From Escallonia rubra (taxonomy: Eukaryota; Streptophyta; Magnoliopsida; Escalloniales; Escalloniaceae), in NCBI GenBank assembly GCA_033065855.1, contig JAVXUO010000310.1, positions 806,001-870,000 on the forward strand: a DNA stretch of 64,000 bases, written 5' to 3'. Below are positions 13,101 through 24,600 of the stretch, in pieces. The notes below the pieces were generated by a model. It saw nothing but the letters and a program-made list of their open reading frames with translations, did not search any database and was not told the origin of the DNA. The position numbers were made by a program, and so were the translations under genes. How positions within the stretch are numbered: position 1 is the stretch's first letter; every line of letters begins with the position of its first letter.

Positions 13101-16100
13101 CTGGTCAATTGAAGCAGCTTCTCAGTTGCGGCAGGTTTGTCTCTCTTTCTCTCTCTCAGGTGAGCTTCACTGCTCCATGTTCACGGTCGTTGCGGCTGCT
13201 CTCCTCTGCCCTGCTGCTCGGCTGCTCCACTGTCTGCTGCTCCAATTGATGTACCTGCTTGCCTACTCTAGTTGCTGCCGCTCTCTCATCTTCCTTTCAA
13301 TTTGGTTTTGATTGTAGTTTTAGGTTTGGGGGATAATATCGGTTACAGTTTTGATTTGTCATTACTGGTTTGGGGAGTACATTCTTCTTATTTGTCATTA
13401 TTGGTGGGAGTTCAATCTCATTTTGATTTGTTTCTTCAATTTCAAATTGAAGAAGAATATGGTAACACAACATTAGAACCCCACAGATGCGAAAATTACG
13501 GCACCTACAAGAATGGTGGTGCTGCAGTGGTAAGAATTTGCTTACACATGTATGCCACTGAATGTTGCTTATACAATTATGTAAGTGAATGGAAAATTGA
13601 GTTTTTTTTTTTATGTTTGAGTTTGACAGCCAAACCAATTGAAGATTATGCTGATAGAGAGAAGAGAAATGTTTCTGATGTTGCCTTGTTTTTTGTTCTA
13701 TTCTTTACCCAAAAAGAAGCATCCTAAGTATTTAGAGTTTAACTCAAGTAGACAACCTTTTTATGTGAGGTTTCCAATGTAATTACCTGTAGACAGTATA
13801 TGAATTGGCAATATATGATCACCACTGCTCTAGAAAACACCTTTGCTCAAAAATTGTCTGCCCTATAAAATTTCTTTGTGAAAACGAGATTGAGGTTTTC
13901 TGTAATTAGAGCAAAATGGTATAAGTTAAAGTAGATATTTCATGATCTAAACAATCCAAGGTTATTCCCTAATGTCTATGCATATGTAAGCAATGATCTT
14001 TTGCAGTGTATGGGTTTCTTTGACTAGGTAAAAATTAAAAGTTAGAGGCATTCTCCAAAAATGTGGACATATGATGTTACTTGCCATATTCCAAAGCTTG
14101 CACTTATATTGTATAGATTACGTGTGCTTAATATTGTACAAAGCTTGCACTTATAATCTGTTTCATGGTTGAAAAGGCTTAGTTTTTGTTAATTGTCATG
14201 TTCTTAATTTTTTTACGTAATTTTATTGTTTTAATGCACTATTACTTATATTTTTTTATTAATTTTATTTTTGCGCCTAGCTTCGAAAAGGCGCGCGCCT
14301 GCGCCTTGCGCCTAGGCTCCAGGGACCTTTTGCGCCTTAGGTGCGCCTGCGCCTTTAATAACACTGGGTGACACGTGTCCATAAAATACCAAGACTAAGT
14401 GACTAACTTGACAATTATTTTGTTGCTTTCATTATCTTTTAGTATATGACAGTGATGAAGGTAAGCCAATCAAACTAAAGAACTTATTTGTATGAGGTGG
14501 TATGACCAGTCAATACATCATGTATCACCTTGAAGGTTCAAGCCAATAAGATGACACCATAAATTTAGTAGTTATCTCTATAAAAAAAATCTAGAGACAA
14601 TTACCAAGTAGGTTTAGTCTTACAGAAACACTCTCATCCACTATGCATAAGGGATGAGACTTGAGGACAACCCAAAAAAAAAAAGCTTTAAATCTTAAAA
14701 GCCAAACTCAAAGATCCAAGCTTTGACGGATTGCTCAATAAATCTTAAAAGCCAAGCTACCAGATCCACTCAACTACGTTCCTCATCTTTTCTAGAAAGG
14801 ATTGCCAGCTCAAGTTCTGCAAATCTAGAGCGAATCACAACATTTAATTTAAGATCAAGCCTTTAGCCCTCAAATTGAAGTTTTCCAAACACAAGAATTA
14901 GAGGACATCAACTTAATTTCAAGACTTATTGGGAACTGTAGTTCTTTTCCTCTGTTTCAACAAAATCATATTTGTCGCAATTTTCTTGGCTTTTGTTTGT
15001 GAACTCGAAGTTCCATTTTTTTCTTGAACACAAGCATCAAATCTGATTTAAGCTTTTATTGAACCGAAAAATCAAGTCCAAAACCAAAATTAAAAATTTC
15101 TAATGTTGTTGACAATTAGCCATCGTCAACCATAAGCTGGGCTGGTCGTGGTTGAAAGGACGGTAGTGGAAGAGGTGCAACAAAGATGGTTGAAGGGAGC
15201 AGTGATGGTCGGTGAAGGGAGCAGTGAATGTGAGAGCGAGCGAGAGAGAATAGATGACGACTACAATAGCTGCCTGCCTGAGGAACAGGACATGGTCAGT
15301 CGACTATGGTGTATGGTGGCTGTGGAAAAAAGAGGAGGGATAGATCATTTGTTTTCAGTGTCAGGGTAAAGAATGAAGGGACGTCGTTTGTTATTAGTGT
15401 AAGGGTAACGGTGAAATAACAAAAGTGTTGTCCAAATTTAGAAAGAGATCACTTATTTTGTACATCCCAAAATGAACTGGAGCTCACCTAGGTACGGAGG
15501 GAGTACTTGTAATATTTAATTTTGGACGTAATAATGTAAAGCTTTCTATCTCGGCGACTCATAAGAAATTATAACTGGCCACACCATGGTTGCCAGCAAG
15601 TCAATGCAGAGGTGACCCAGCAATAAAAGAAACCTCGAATATTAATTACAAAATGACTCGTGAAGAAACTGAACCCTGCCAAAGACAAATGATGAATGCT
15701 ATATACATAGAGGTGGGGTTGGGGAAGTTGTAAAGGACCTTAATGGAGGCGAAGTAGTTGACATGGTCAACTTTTGATCATACAGATTATTCCACAAGTT
15801 TCATAATGACTACTTTGGCCACTATACCTAAGGGGCATTTTGGCATTAAGTTTGAGAGCTTCAAAAGTACCTTAAGACACGTTACAAACTACTTTTGCGC
15901 ATAAGCACCCCAAAAGCAACTTCTGAGTTTGAATAAAAGCGTACAAGAAGGTGCTTTTAATCAAAAGCAGTTTTCTGCTCTTCACCATAATCGAGTTTCA
16001 AAGCAGAAGCAACCCCAATCTAATGTAAATAGTACAAGCTGTTGCAGAGTGGCTTTTTCGAGTATCGACTCGTGACCTCCCTGTCAAAATGGAGCAACTT

Positions 16101-17662
16101 ACCACCTTGAAACTCACCATCTCGGTACATCCCTTACAAAGAGGTATAAAAAGGGTCTGATGAATACTATGTTCCTCTGCTTTTCTACATCCAGACATGG
16201 GAAATGAAATATAAAAGATACATAGTCCTATCTTGCCCATGCTCCCGACTACCAAAACAAGTTATACCTGTAAGCAGGATTTAAAAAACTATTATAAAGG
16301 TTATATCAAGTAATACATGAGATCAAATGTGCCCCAAGTAGTATTACTTTCTGAACAATTTTATTGTGTCCCTAGTAATTTAGAATATTTTGTAGGTATA
16401 ACTGTTGGGCAGTTATTCAAAATGAAAATTCAAGTTAAGTTTCAGCACCCATCAACACCCACCACCCACTGTGCAGGAGGCACAGTGAGAGAGCACGCTA
16501 ATATATGTCAACATTTCATCAAGTGAGTCAATGGTACAGTAGAGCTCAGCTAGAAGGGCAGCTGACTGCGCTTAGAACATATCAAGATCTGGAAGTGATT
16601 TTATACCTTCAGTAAAGGAAGAACTATTTGTACAAGGAAGCCCCTATTACAAAAGCCAAAGGGGCTGTTGTCAAAGCAAACATCAAACATAATAATGAAA
16701 AAGACAAAATTTCCCTTCAATTCCTTGAACTCTCCCTCTTTCTCCTTGCACCACCGGTCCAACCACCATTATCACTAACCCATTTGAAGGATCTACCTTT
16801 ATCTCTGCCAGTACACCAGCGAATAAATCCAATCCTCCATCCGGAGTATATATTTCACATAATTGATCAAAACTCGCCCAAATCAACATGACATCAGCAT
16901 GTTAGAGAGAGAAAAAAGAATTCAATTCCAGTTGTAACATACGATTTTAACATCCATAGTGAAATTTGCTACAAAAAGTAGGTTCAATCAGAGTGGTCTA
17001 AAATCAACAAACACAAAACCCAACTATACATGCTCAGAAAAAGAAACACCAATGCATGTCACTAGGAACAAAATGTGCCAGGATAAAAAAATTAAACCGA
17101 AGTTCGTACGGAGAGAACCGCATACAAGGTGTAATAGTTTTACCTTCTTAACGGATGCAGACCAGGACAAGGTAAGGCCGAGGAAGACAATGAAGAAGAA
17201 AGGCCCCCACAGATCCCAGTCCCTCAAAGCCTTGCCGGGATCCTCGCGATACGGATTGGGAAACACAACCAGCTTCAGATTACTCACAATCCTAGACAGA
17301 TCCCTCTTCACCGTGTCCCACACTGGCTCCGTCAGCGTGTTCGGAGCCGGCCCAAACCCGGAAGAGGCGATATTACTGCTACTGTTGTTATTATTGCTAT
17401 TCTGATGACCGGGAGCCGCCGGTGCAACGGGGACAGGTGTGGGTTTCTGGTAAGAGGAGGAGGAGGAGGAGGCGGGGGGAGGGGGAGGGATGTTGGAGGT
17501 TATGAAGGGCGTGGAGGACACGGGGATGGAGGCGCGTGTCGGGGAGGGAGGGCGTGCGGGGGGGACGGTGGAGGAATGGACGCTGGAGTTGATTAGGTTT
17601 TCGATCTCGTCGATGTCCGATTGGGATGAAGAGTGCAGCGGAACGGTGTCGCTGTGAGACAT
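6758..17662 (-). CDS. YIP4: YIP4-type (YIPF6-like) Yip1-domain membrane protein, three exons
   Basis: Three coding exons join in phase 0. Exon 1 is 17662-17144 (173 codons, ends SWSASVKK, donor AAG/GTAAAA). Exon 2 is 7260-7186 (25 codons, [20 protein letters not shown]..., acceptor CCCAG, donor CTG/GTAAC). Exon 3 is 7018-6758 (86 codons plus TAG, starts GGHIIFFQ, acceptor TTTCAG). The 284-residue product matches plant YIP4a/b in length and order. It has a Ser/Pro/Asn-rich cytosolic N-terminus, the [27 protein letters not shown] signature near residues 112-140, then about five hydrophobic segments of the Yip1 domain ending FLIIAID. Plant YIP4 proteins act at the trans-Golgi network with ECHIDNA in secretory trafficking of wall material; this is family knowledge. 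No stop or frameshift interrupts the exons, so it looks functional. Intron 1 is 9883 bp and full of transposons; intron 2 is 167 bp. Confidence 0.94.
7139..7180. repeat. (GT)n(GA)n microsatellite in YIP4 intron 2
   Basis: About 20 bp of GT followed by about 22 bp of GA. On the YIP4 sense strand this is a (TC)n(AC)n pyrimidine-rich run starting 5 nt after the exon-2 donor, so it fills roughly a quarter of the short intron. Confidence 0.9.
10071..10600 (+). pseudogene. Decayed gypsy gag (retrotrans_gag) remnant
   Basis: Read across frames the stretch gives [18 protein letters not shown], then LLAQQFVQ, then VIDYI-like and [14 protein letters not shown]. This order is characteristic of plant gypsy gag (FDGKGNPKQHVAHFVETC ... 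LVKQFVRSL ... VIDYINRWR ... ELATRAHDMELS). Several stops and frameshifts break it. The open frame 10438-10827 covers only its C-terminal part. Confidence 0.75.
11340..11900 (+). mobile_element. Probable extra LTR inside the gypsy internal region
   Basis: Contains a poly-C run (11463-11481), a TATA-like TCTATATAAACAAGG (near 11678-11692) followed by ATTGTAACTGAAG and CAGCTTCACTTTTC, and a tract of T-rich sequence, the form of a copia-like LTR promoter and leader. Ends are not defined and no target duplication was found. Confidence 0.35.
12332..12483 (+). repeat. 76-bp perfect-register tandem duplication
   Basis: Units 12332-12407 and 12408-12483 begin AGTTGAAGCTGCAAAAG and end CTTAGACCT. They differ at one base (TCTGAGG versus TCCGAGG). 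A shorter CGCAAATACATTTTAGTGTA duplication sits just upstream (about 12165-12230). Both are in the gypsy internal region. Confidence 0.9.
12681..14366. mobile_element. hAT-type non-autonomous element, 1686 bp, GC-rich ends
   Basis: Flanked by an exact 8-bp duplication GGTGACAC (12673-12680 and 14367-14374). Ends are inverted: CAGTGTTATAAAAAGCGCG at the left, CAGTGTTATTAAAGGCGCA inverted from the right. Each end continues into a cluster of GCGCCTAGGCGC-type palindromic words. The interior holds a serine-rich chance frame (12857-13249), CT-rich leader-like sequence and no transposase domain. It is inserted in the 3' LTR of the gypsy element. Confidence 0.88.
15510..16009. other. Intron sequence without gene; decayed MITE-like motif
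   Basis: No coding sequence. Around 15830-15990 the words AAAAGCACC, AAAGCAACTTCTGAG and TTTAATCAAAAGCAGTTTTCTGCT resemble the ends of common plant hAT MITEs, but no boundaries can be set. Confidence 0.35.
16010..16150 (-). mobile_element. tRNA-derived SINE-like segment
   Basis: On the minus strand a box-A-like TGGTAAGTTGC is followed about 35 nt later by a box-B-like GGTCACGAGTCGATACTC (one base short of the consensus GAGTTCGANNCTC) and then CTCGAAAAAGCCACTCTGCA, the layout of Au-like plant SINEs. The 3' tail and target duplication were not found, so this is a tentative call. Confidence 0.45.
16151..17143. other. 5' part of YIP4 intron 1, unassigned
   Basis: Nearly 1 kb adjacent to the exon-1 donor. 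The minus-strand frame 16889-16683 has protein-like composition ([15 protein letters not shown]...), but has no recognised relative, no upstream splice context and no second conserved frame, so it is not called a gene. Confidence 0.4.
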
Positions 17663-18060
17663 TCCGGATGGTTTTGATCTGGAAGTACGAATTTTCAGGT
17701 GAGGGAGGATTTTCCTAGCGCGGGGATGGTGATGAGAACTAAACTGACTTCCAACCGCAACGCGTCGCTGTTTATTTGGGTCTTCGGCTTATTTGTGGGT
17801 GCGGGCGGCTCCTGCTGATCCGAAGGTTATAACGAAGCCAAACAAATTAATATTACGAGTTATTGCGGCACAGACGACGCATGTGTAAACGAAGTTAGTA
17901 TTATAATATTTTTATAAGATCAAGTTTGATCTTTAGAATATAATAATTTATTTATATTTTTAATGAATTTTAAATTATAAAAAGTAAAAATAAAGTTATT
18001 ACGAGCTGTTGCGGCAAAGACGACGTGTGTGTAAACAAAGTTAGTATTATAATAATATTT

Positions 18061-19274
18061 AGCTAATTACACATATGTCCCTGAGGTTAGGATATAATTA
18101 CAGGTAATGACAAAAGTTTAGACAAATTACCCTTATGTCCGTTGACCAGACGGAATCTTAAAAAAACATAATGGTTTGAACAAAATGACCTTATTGCCCT
18201 TATATTTGAAAGTTAATTTTTTTCAAATGCCATTTCCTCTTGTTAAAAAAAGAAAATCAGAAAGAAACCCTAATTTTTAAATCTAAACTTTACTCCCTAT
18301 CTCTCTCTCTCTTCCCCCACCCTACCACCGCCAGCCCGACCAACACCCCGCCGATCACCCCTGCCACCGTCGCGGACCTCACCCCGGCCACCGCCCTGTA
18401 TGTGGCCCTGGTCCCCAGCCCCACCGCCACACTGTTGATTACGTCATCCGAGCAACACCATCCCGCTCTGCATCCCGGCGTACAGCAGCCTGATGACCCC
18501 GACTCGGTTGCCGAGCCTCCGACCAGCGTGGCCCAAAACGTTCAGGACCCGCTTCACGTGCAGCTTCAGCGTGTCGCGGGGCTCGGACGCCTTGATGCCT
18601 TCCACGAGGCCCTTGCCAATACCAGCGACGAATCGGAAGAGGTAGCCAATGTCGTTTCTTAGTGAGTGCGGGCACTCCCTCGCCCTACGCCGGTAGTTCC
18701 ATCGTCCCACGCCGCTTTTTAAGATATTTCCCGATGACCATTTCACCTCCCAAATTAAGCCTAAAACTTGAAAATTAAACGTCTTTGTAGGTAACCCAAG
18801 GGAAACCGATAATATAGATCTTTGCAGTTGAAGGAGCCATCTTCCTAAATGACAGAATTAGGGTTTTGAAACCATATTTGCAGATTAGGGTTTCATATTG
18901 AGAAAAATTAGGGTTTTGTTTTGCAGATTGAGAAAATTTTGATACCCTAATTCACAAATTGAGCAATTTTCGATACCTAATTTGCAGATCCCCCAGGATC
19001 GGCACTGGGCTATGGACTCTTCTTGGAGAAGGTCAAAACCCTAATTTTTAAATTAGGGGTTTTCAAAACAAAATTAGGGTTTGAAATCTTAATTTAAAAA
19101 TATACAGTATAAGGGCAGTATTGTCATTTTAAAAATACGTAATTATGACATTAAATAAAAAGTACACTTTTTGGACAGAATCCTAACAGATAGACACAAG
19201 TGTTACATTTTGAAATTTATTGTCATTGACTGTAATATCACCCTAACCTCAGGGACACTGCTGTAATTAGCCCT
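18061..19274. mobile_element. Mutator-like element carrying a host gene fragment (Pack-MULE)
   Basis: Exact 9-bp target duplication ATAATATTT (18052-18060, 19275-19283). Terminal inverted repeats: the left begins AGCTAATTACACATATGTCCCTGAGGTTAGG and the right, inverted, AGGGCTAATTACAGCAGTGTCCCTGAGGTTAGGG, matching over about 45 bp. No transposase is present. The GC-rich interior (18310-18700) differs sharply from the AT-rich ends and encodes a TIM23-like fragment. It lies 0.4 kb upstream of the YIP4 start codon. Confidence 0.88.
18319..18664 (-). pseudogene. Captured TIM23-like mitochondrial translocase fragment
   Basis: Minus-strand frame 18664 to about 18448 reads RNDIGYLFRFVAGIGKGLVEG, IKASEPRDTLKLHVKRVLN, GHAGRRLGNRVGVIRLLYAGMQSGMV. 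After a frame change the next stretch (about 18440 to 18319) reads DDVINSVAVGLGTRATYRA, VAGVRSATVAGVIGG, VLVGLAVVG. Together these match in order the C-terminal Tim17/Tim23 domain of plant TIM23 (channel subunit of the inner-membrane presequence translocase). There is no N-terminus or start and at least one frameshift, so it is a captured pseudogene fragment. Sense is opposite to the plus strand and the same as YIP4, so transcripts could arise by read-through only. Confidence 0.82.
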
Positions 19275-19370
19275 ATAATATTTTTATAAGATCAAGCTTG
19301 ACCTTTAGAATATAATAATTTATTTATATTTTTTAATGAATTTTAAATTATAAAGAGTAAAAATAAAGTT

Positions 19371-20813
19371 ATTAAATTAAAATTTGTTAAAAAATCATGT
19401 ATGATATATGATTGTTTAAAAATGTGAAAATCGAACATGACCTTAAAGTGGTTATTTATTATTTAAGTTTTTGTTTTTTTGTAATTTTTCAATAATTTTC
19501 TTATGTCAAGTGTCATCATATTAAGTTGGTAGTTATGTACACCAAAGAGGTATTACACCAAACCAAGTTTTGGCTTAATAAGTAGTATATATATAGATTT
19601 GGAAATAGGAAACTAAAATAGATGGGTTTAGCTTTAGTTTTTTTTTTATTTAAGTTAAACGGGAAGATGATGATATATATGATAATTATTTTTTATAGAT
19701 ACTTGAATAGGCTAGCTACTTTCCATGGCGATGAAAAGAGATAAACTGTGATTACGTTTACAACCAAATTAAAAGGTTTATCCTAAATAAGATGAATAAA
19801 TACATAAGAGCGTTAGATAAACTTCAAAAGGTCATGAATAAGTGGCAGCTTCTCCCATGGGATGTTAATACAAAAGATTATCTCGATAAGATCATATTCT
19901 TTTAGTGTAAAACGAATATCCTTCATTGGTTCAATATTTCCCATATCCGCTATATTAGAGAGCTGCATGTATACCTTTCCAGGTCCAAGAAAAGGAAATG
20001 GTTTGGTAGCATGAAGGAATCGCTGATGCTTGTAGTATCTAGATAGGAAAATCTTTACTAAAAGGCACTTTGATGGTTTGGATGGTTTGAGTTGACATGT
20101 TTTGGAATTTTTGGGATTAAAATAGATGTGTAGCTATGTAATGGACAACTTCTCAATAGCAAAGAATCAATAAGACAATTTTAATATAATCTTATAACAA
20201 ACTTACATGTAATAGTTCATTAAGGATAAAGCGGTCATTTGAGTTTTTAAAATCTACAACCCTAATTGCCACCTCCCACACAATGGTGACTATAGCTGCA
20301 GAGCAAGACGACAATAATGGAATATAGCCCTCCAACTCCCCCACCATTTCCCTAACTGCCCTTGGAATCCCAACAACAGTTCTTTAGATCTCGCATGTGA
20401 TTCGCTGCATCCTGTCGGCGAGGTGGAGAAGAGGATCGCCGGCTTTGCAAAGCAAGGGATCATCATTTTGTGGCGGCAGGCAAGAGAGAGAGAGAGAGAG
20501 AGCGCAACTGTAAGAAGCGACGAGTTGCGGCAATGAGATGGGACAAGGCAGTGGGATAAAAGGAGGTGGTCGTGACGCTTCTAGGCCTCCCTCTTTTGTA
20601 CCGGTGCGAGGGGGAGGAAATCGTCGGTGTGGTCGAGGAGGAGATCGTCGGATTTGTGATGGAGGCAAGAGAGAGTGTGACAAGAGAGAGTGTGATGGTA
20701 GAGTCCGTAACTATTAAGCATTTAATTTTAAAAGAGTTAACTACTCGGTTGACCACTGTACTATTAGACAAATTCAACTTTGCTCACTGGATATCAATTT
20801 GTGTCAATATGAC
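19371..20813. other. Upstream non-coding region; copy 1 of a segmental duplication from about 19855
   Basis: No gene. From 19855 (CCATGGGATGTTAATACAAAAG) onward the sequence is matched by 40462-40673 and then 45223-45890 at roughly 85-90% identity. A GA-run lies at 20478-20502. The open frames around 20384-20835 are GA-driven and not conserved in the second copy as proteins. Confidence 0.75.
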
Positions 20814-21620
20814 CAGGGGGACCCAGGAATTGTAAAAATTATATTGAATTCACCAAAAACAATTATTAGTAAAATAATATTAAAAAACAGAGTGCACTTA
20901 AAAAGCATACAAAATGTATTATTAAGTTTCGCGAAAGTCATTAAAGACTCTTTACAAGTACAAAAAAAAAAGGAAAATACAAATTAGAGATTCAAGTGTT
21001 TACAAACGAAATTACTGAAATTAAACTAAAATTAACATATTAAACTAAAATTAACATATATAATCACTGAAATTAAACTAAAATTAACATATTACCTCGT
21101 GGTCCTCACACTCTCACAAAGTCACAGAGACACAGAGTCATAATCATTCGCTCATGCTCGTCAGTCGGCGTCAGTTCGGCAGTTCCAGTTCTGGTCGGAG
21201 TGAGTCACAGTCATCGCCTCGTCACGGAGTTCCAGATCTGGTCGGCGTCACGGTGTCGCAGTGAGTCGGTGGCTGGTGATCACTGCTCGATGAGGTCGAT
21301 AGGTTGTCTTTGTCACTTGTTGTAACGCCCTAGAAATCCGGAGCTCTGTCGCCCCGAACTCTCAGGTCGTTAACCTATCGGATCACATCAACCTGTCAGA
21401 CCTGTTCACTAACACATATTCCAAATCATCTAATTCAGCATTAACTCAATTTTCTCAAAACACTGGATCACAACTGCTTAGCTTAAACTATTACATCTTA
21501 GGTTCTTCGCACTTCAAAATTCCTAAGATCAAATAACAGTACCGACCCACGCAGGGGTCTTACTATACCGTGGTGATGGGATCATTGAAATCTCACTAAG
21601 TCTCTAACCCATTCCCGAAC

Positions 21621-24600
21621 TGTCACGACCCGAACCCAAGGGCAGGCCCGCGAGCTAGGCACGTGACCGGTCGCAGACCCAATGGACTCAAATCAAGGGC
21701 TCTGCCAGGCCTTATTTAAACATGTACACAAGAATCTATAACCAAGTAATTTAAATCTATCTCCTTAATAATATTTCTAAAATCACGCTTATAAGTTCTC
21801 AATGAATCTCCAATGACATTCTTTATTTAACAAATAACATGGGTCATTTTAAATCCGGTAGAGATCTAAACTCCGAAAAATCTCAAATTACAACTTTAGT
21901 ACTAGCACTCCATCAAATGATTTATTAAATAATCTAAGAGGACTACAACTCCTCTAGCAGTCGTCTACCATAGCTACATCCTCGTGGCCCTCATTAGTGT
22001 CGATTCCATCTAGATAAACACCTGAAAACATTTATAAAAGAGTGAGCTTGGGGCCCAGTAAATACACATTCCTAAAATAGGTTTTGGGATTCATAGAAGC
22101 ATGCCATGGTTTCTCTTCGATTTAAAACTGGTAAATATTTTCACAAAAGATACTATACATATATACTTTATGAAAGCAATTCATCCAATATTTTTAGAAC
22201 ATAGGCATGACATTAAAAAGGCTCATTAACAACTATCACAGTTCATCATAACTTAGGTATGTTGCGGTCAGCGTACATTCCCCCTGACTAGGACCCACAA
22301 TCCCTACCCCTTCCTGGGATAAATAGTATTCGGTCACGGTATACGCCCCCCCCCCCCCTGACTAGGGCCCACAATCCCTACGCCTTCCTGGGATAAATAT
22401 TATTGTGGACACAAGGGCGAACCACGAGCAACAGTACTGTGCATCAACGTATCGTCCCGTCGACCAGGACCCACAATCCAACTTTCTCCCGTGGATATGG
22501 GGCACAACAACCAAGTCAGAAATACCATCTTTTTTCAACATAAGCGAACTTTAAAACACTACTCAGAGAAATATTCCATGGCATTTTTTATGCATTTTCT
22601 CATCAAACCAATTTACACAACAAAAAAAAAACAGTAGCATGCGAAAGTCTTTAAAACTTCTAATTGGAATAAATTGTTTATACATATATATAATATAGAA
22701 GGAAAATAGGGTATACGGAGGAATATGGCAGGAGTACTTACCTCGCTGAATAACTGTTTTTGGTATTCGCTCAAAAGCCAGTCCTTGCTATTGTCTATCA
22801 AAACCTAAATAACAATTAACACGGATGTTACTCATTGCCGTTCGAGTACACCTAAGCATTAAGTTTTCCTCAAGTAAATGAAATTACCAAACCGCCCCTC
22901 GACTTCAGTAAAATTTCTATTTACCCCCGACTTCAAATGTACCGTTACATATGCCGATATAACCAGAAAGACTATTTTAAACAGCTAGGTGGGATTTTCG
23001 GACCATAATGGCCTCTCGGGGAATTTTCCGCTCGGAACCCTAAGTCGCTCCTTAAATTGAACGCTAATGCTCTTGTTTTCAAAATATATCAAACAGTGCC
23101 AGAATGCCACAAAATTTTAGACACTTAAGGCTCTCAGTGTGTTTAGACCACTGTAAAATTTCCAGCTAAAAATAATCTTGTTTGCTATATCAAACAATTC
23201 AAAAGCCTATTTTCAAAATAAGGTCATTTCAGACCTTTCACAAGCCTAGAAAAATTCCATAAATTTCTACATCGAAGTATTCACAAAAATAATGATAGTT
23301 TTAGTTTTGTACTTTGCCCAAATATGCTTGTAAGTGGCTTAAAAAGTTTTGAGCAATGTACTAATCTATAGTTCTGAAAACAGCATTTTTCAGCAAACCC
23401 TAGTTTTGTAGATTGACCATTTTGAGGAAGAAACATGATGAATCTTAAAAAACTCAAAACTAAAAAGTTAAAGTAGACTTTCTAATATTTTCAGATATAT
23501 AAAACGCACAAAAATCCAATGATTGATGACTTCTCTACAGTAAATCGAATTGGCTGATCAAAATACCACATCTCTGTGCAGACCAGTTTTGGTCAATGAT
23601 TATTTGGAGTAGAAATACTATGAATCTCAGAAAAATATAAACTAAAAAGTTGAAAAGGACTTGCTAAGGTTTCTATAAATATAAATTTCACAAAACTCCC
23701 ATGAGTAAATAATTTTCGAAGATAAATCGAAGTGGCTGCCAGAAACCAAAAATTATGGATTTCTACAGTAGATTGACTCTAAGATCTATTTTTAATGTGC
23801 AAACGTGGGATTAAAAGAAAACTCAAAACTAAAGAGTTGAAGGCAAGACAATGAAGTTTTCAGAAAGGGTAAAATCATATTAATAGGATTTAAAATAAAG
23901 GAGATATGACAAAAACCTTAACCCACTCTTAATCTGCTCTATAGCGGCCTTCTTCTCAAATACTACCGAAAGCTATCAATTCCACACCAAATATACATAT
24001 AAAACGTCCAAATTCGTGGCTAAACTAAAGAGAGAGTTTATGGATTCCATTACCTTGAATTTTCCCTTGCTTAGCCTTGTTTCTTCTCTCTCTCTCTCTC
24101 CCTCTCTGGACTTCGCGTTAAGGGGGTGGCAGATTTGCTAGGACGGCCGCCCTCTTAAAACTTCCATTATATATGGTTTCCTTAGGTTAGAATAATTCTA
24201 AAGACCCACCACACTTAGCTAGTGTTCTCATCTCATCCACATTCCTCTTAAAAGATCACAATAATCTTAGATTAAGGTTAAAATAAAAATTTCATCAACC
24301 AATGAAACATTTCGGGCATTACATTCTTGCAACCTCATTAATTTGCAACTTAGGAGCATTATACATTGTCACTAAAAGTCAAACTCAATACCGCTGGCAA
24401 TAATCGTCGCTAGAGATCCCAATTTAAATGTAGTTTTATAATTGACCCCGATTCACTAATCATGGCTAAAAGTCACTCTAATAATAAATATTGATGCTAA
24501 GTATAAAATCGTTGCTAATGGTTGTCGATAAAATCTTAATTATGCACATCAACGCTAAATGTTACGTTCATAATCGTCACTAAATATAAACTAATCAGCT

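Larger units (their letters stand above)
8458..15110 (+). mobile_element. Ty3/gypsy element with two LTRs, pol missing
   Basis: Two diverged direct LTRs are recognisable. The 5' LTR runs from about 8458 (GGGTAAAATTTATGCCAAT...GGCACGTG...) to about 9290. The 3' LTR starts about 12573 and resumes after a nested hAT to about 15100. Both contain ACACGTGTCC, GACTAA..GACTAACTTGACA, GTAAGCCAATCAAA, TGAATCACCTTGAAG and AAAATCATGTTTGT blocks in order. Internal sequence holds a decayed gag but no recognisable protease, RT or integrase. Outer ends are approximate to tens of bases, and I found no clean 5-bp duplication. Confidence 0.75.
7691..15503. mobile_element. Stowaway/mariner-like element split by a gypsy insertion
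   Basis: The left end reads TA/CTCCATCTGTCCCTAATTG and the right end, inverted, reads CTCCCTCCGTACCTAGGTG, the familiar CTCCCTCCG terminal repeat of plant Stowaway/mariner elements. A TA dinucleotide lies outside each end (7689-7690, 15504-15505). The two halves (7691 to about 8457, and about 15110-15503) are separated by a gypsy element, so the unsplit element was about 1.2 kb. No transposase is visible. It lies wholly in YIP4 intron 1. Confidence 0.7.
17851..19370 (+). repeat. About 147-bp tandem duplication interrupted by a Mutator-like element
   Basis: Unit 1 begins near 17851 (ATTACGAGTTATTGCGGCA...) and runs to about 17998. Unit 2 restarts ATTACGAGCTGTTGCGGCA at about 17998, is cut at 18060 by the element 18061-19274, and continues 19275-19370 (TTATAAGATCAAGCTTGACC...). 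The units are about 95% alike, so the duplication preceded the insertion. It lies just upstream of YIP4. Confidence 0.85.

Noticed and set aside
12857..13249. 130-codon serine/leucine-rich ORF
   Set aside because: Lies in the CT-rich leader of the hAT element 12681-14366; similar low-complexity frames occur in unrelated leaders; no domain.
16010..16150. A functional tRNA gene on the minus strand
   Set aside because: Box A/B-like words only; no acceptor stem or cloverleaf; better explained as a SINE head.
16628..16891. Small ORFs on both strands near the 5' end of YIP4 intron 1
   Set aside because: Protein-like composition on the minus strand but no family, no splice context, and YIP4 exons 1 and 2 join in phase without it.
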